This document shows positions 62,746-64,000 of a stretch of 64,000 nt of DNA, one piece after another; the first letter of the stretch is position 1; each line of letters opens with the position of its first letter. The DNA is from Candidatus Leucobacter sulfamidivorax (GTDB lineage Bacteria > Actinomycetota > Actinomycetes > Actinomycetales > Microbacteriaceae), in contig QZLF01000002.1 in the NCBI GenBank assembly GCA_016771945.1, positions 1-64,000 on the forward strand, given 5' to 3'. The notes beneath the pieces are model-generated. The model saw only the letters and a list, made by a program, of their open reading frames with translations. It did no database searches and was not told the origin of the DNA. Made by a program: the position numbers and the translations under genes.

Positions 62746-63726
62746 ATGCCCACGCTCTCGAATCTCGCGAAAGATGAGCGAACTGCCCGCCAGGTGCTGT
62801 CATTGATCGGCACCCCGAACGACGCCGCAACGGGCGCACTCCTCGAACGAGTCGGTGGGGTCGAACTCATCGCACTGGTCGAGCGCGACACCGCGATTCC
62901 CGGGATGGATCGAATCGAAGCGGCAATCTGGCGAGATCGATTGCAATCACGCGCGAATCCCAATCAGGTCGCCTCGCGGTTGCTCACTGAGAACGACTAT
63001 CGGGTGCTCGTACCCGAGGACTCAGAGTGGCCCGCCGCCCTCAATGACCTCCGCGAGCGAGCCCCGTACGCGCTCTGGGCTGCGGGACGTGCAGAACTTC
63101 TCAGCGCGCAGCCCTCTCAACTGATCACGATCACTGGCGCCCGGGCGGCGACCGCTTACGGCGTGCACGTTGCCGAGGACATCTCCAGCGAGCTGGCCCG
63201 GAACGGCAAGACTCTCGTCGCCGGTGCTGCCTACGGTATCGAAGGCTCCGTACACAGGTCTGCGCTCATCGAGAGCGGCAACACGATCGCGGTACTTGCC
63301 TCGGGCGTCGACCGCCCCTATCCCGCAGGTCATGCTGACCTCATTGCGAGCGTTTCACGCCAGGGGCTGGTGCTCTCTGAGTTACCGCCAGGGGTCAGCC
63401 CAACCCGTCAGCGTTTTCTGGATCGTTCCCGTATCCTTGCAGCGCTGTCTGGCGCCACCATCGTCGTTGAAGCGGGGTTTCGGTCTGGAACGCTGCACAC
63501 AGCTCGGGAGGCTGGGCACTTGGATCGCATCGTTGGCGCTGTCCCCGGGCCCGTTACCTCCGCCGCCAGCGCCGGAACGAATCATCTGCTTCAGGAGGGG
63601 AGCGCACGCGTCGTCACCAACGCATCGGACGTCACGCGGATGCTTGACAGTGCGAACGCCCCCAGGCGGAGCGTCATCCACCTGGGGGCGTCGCGTGCCG
63701 TTCTGCCGAACAACCGCGCGCTGTAA
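62746..63726 (+). CDS. DprA/Smf-family DNA-processing protein
   Basis: A 326-residue protein with the DprA Rossmann-like fold: ITGARAATAYGVHVAEDISSELARNGKTLVAGAAYGIEGSVHRSAL, ASGVDRPYPAGHADL and VVEAGFRSGTLHTAREAGHL, close to the GSRxxS..GGAxGID core of DprA but with ARAAT in place of the usual Arg motif. An N-terminal helical domain precedes it. DprA loads RecA on single-stranded DNA; here it would handle the incoming strand. The ATG at 62746 has an excellent AAGGAGG. It is convergent with the excisionase-like gene. Confidence 0.83.
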   Translation: MPTLSNLAKDERTARQVLSLIGTPNDAATGALLERVGGVELIALVERDTAIPGMDRIEAAIWRDRLQSRANPNQVASRLLTENDYRVLVPEDSEWPAALNDLRERAPYALWAAGRAELLSAQPSQLITITGARAATAYGVHVAEDISSELARNGKTLVAGAAYGIEGSVHRSALIESGNTIAVLASGVDRPYPAGHADLIASVSRQGLVLSELPPGVSPTRQRFLDRSRILAALSGATIVVEAGFRSGTLHTAREAGHLDRIVGAVPGPVTSAASAGTNHLLQEGSARVVTNASDVTRMLDSANAPRRSVIHLGASRAVLPNNRAL

Positions 63727-63729
63727 CCG

Positions 63730-63936
63730 CTATCTCATCGTTGGGATCTCCACGACGAGACTCTTTCGCAGTTCATCCATGTCAACCCGGATGAGGCGCC
63801 CGACCCGGTACCCGCGAACCGTGCCGTCGGAGATTCGACGCCGGATCGTCTTGACTGAGACGCCCAGGCTTTCGGCCGCGACGGTAAGAGAGACCAGGTC
63901 GGGTTCGTGCTCCTCGCTGCGAGTTCGAGAGTTCAT
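63730..63936 (-). CDS. excisionase-like small HTH protein
   Basis: A 68-residue protein whose core (SLTVAAESLGVSVKTIRRRISDGTVRGYRVGRLIRVDMDEL) is a MerR-type winged helix of the HTH_17/excisionase kind. Such proteins direct excision of integrative elements or act as copy-control regulators. The gene is on the minus strand at the right end of the window, and the integrase is expected beyond the edge. The sequence just upstream (63975-63996) has a repeated GTCCGC that might be a binding site. Confidence 0.78.
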   Translation of the reverse strand: MNSRTRSEEHEPDLVSLTVAAESLGVSVKTIRRRISDGTVRGYRVGRLIRVDMDELRKSLVVEIPTMR

Positions 63937-64000
63937 GGCAGTGCCTTCCTGTGAATGGATTGGTGTTACCTCACAGGTGTCCGCGGCTGTCCGCTTACGA

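Noticed and set aside
1-64000. tRNA, rRNA, CRISPR array and riboswitch
   Set aside because: None seen on either strand by eye; no cloverleaf with a TTCGANNC arm and no regular repeats. A covariance-model scan would be needed to exclude them fully.
63960-64000. GTCCGC repeats at the right edge as an attachment site
   Set aside because: Only two short copies, and no matching sequence found near the presumed left edge at 13.5-13.8 kb; too little sequence to call.

Overview
High-GC actinobacterial DNA, most likely from a Microbacteriaceae-type organism (Leucobacter/Microbacterium-like). This placement is inferred from base composition, GTG/TTG starts, dense ATGA overlaps and families such as SCO6880, DUF6112, DUF6153, DUF4913 and CmtR; no rRNA or marker gene is present to confirm it. 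The window has two parts: ordinary chromosome (about 1-13.6 kb) and a large mosaic conjugative element (about 13.6 kb to the right edge, probably continuing beyond it).

Chromosomal part. The window opens with the tail of an IS110-family transposase. It is followed by pobA (4-hydroxybenzoate 3-monooxygenase), a FitAB-type toxin-antitoxin pair, a 637-residue protein I do not recognise, a minus-strand ketone-body/acetoacetate block (scoA, scoB, acetyl-CoA acetyltransferase, then after a perfect 36-bp palindrome 3-hydroxybutyrate dehydrogenase and an alpha/beta hydrolase) with a divergent IclR regulator, a D-Ala-D-Ala carboxypeptidase, a CPA1-type Na+/H+ antiporter and an M20 peptidase.

Mobile part. 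Conjugation genes occur in separated blocks with cargo between them. The MobF relaxase is at 22.0-25.5 kb. The mating-channel genes (DUF6112, VirB6/TrbL-like, SCO6880, VirB4-like) are at 44.3-50.6 kb. The coupling protein, SSB, DUF4913 protein, small membrane protein, DprA-like protein and excisionase-like HTH protein are at 58.7-63.9 kb. The cargo is: (i) copper, 13.8-20.0 kb (multicopper oxidase, SHOCT protein, DUF6153, DUF305, CueP, CopB-type ATPase); (ii) a metal-sensing ArsR with an MFS pump, 20.2-21.8 kb; (iii) a type III restriction-modification operon with a third gene for a zinc-hook SMC-like ATPase with a candidate anticodon-nuclease C-terminus, 25.9-33.3 kb; (iv) a decayed operon (ImmA/IrrE peptidase, membrane protein, alpha/beta hydrolase) cut by an IS21-family element, 33.3-38.4 kb; (v) cadmium, 38.5-42.0 kb (CmtR, CtpG-like ATPase, LspA, frameshifted CadD); (vi) mercury, 42.2-44.1 kb (MerA, MerR); (vii) arsenic, 50.7-58.7 kb (TrxB, TrxA, Acr3, ArsR-ArsC fusion, ArsC, ArsO-like monooxygenase, MFS pump, second flavoprotein with a terminal Cys pair, ArsR).

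Together the element encodes transfer, host-range protection or phage defence, and resistance to at least Cu, Cd, Hg and As. No integrase, tRNA, rRNA or CRISPR array is visible; the integrase and right end are probably to the right of the window.
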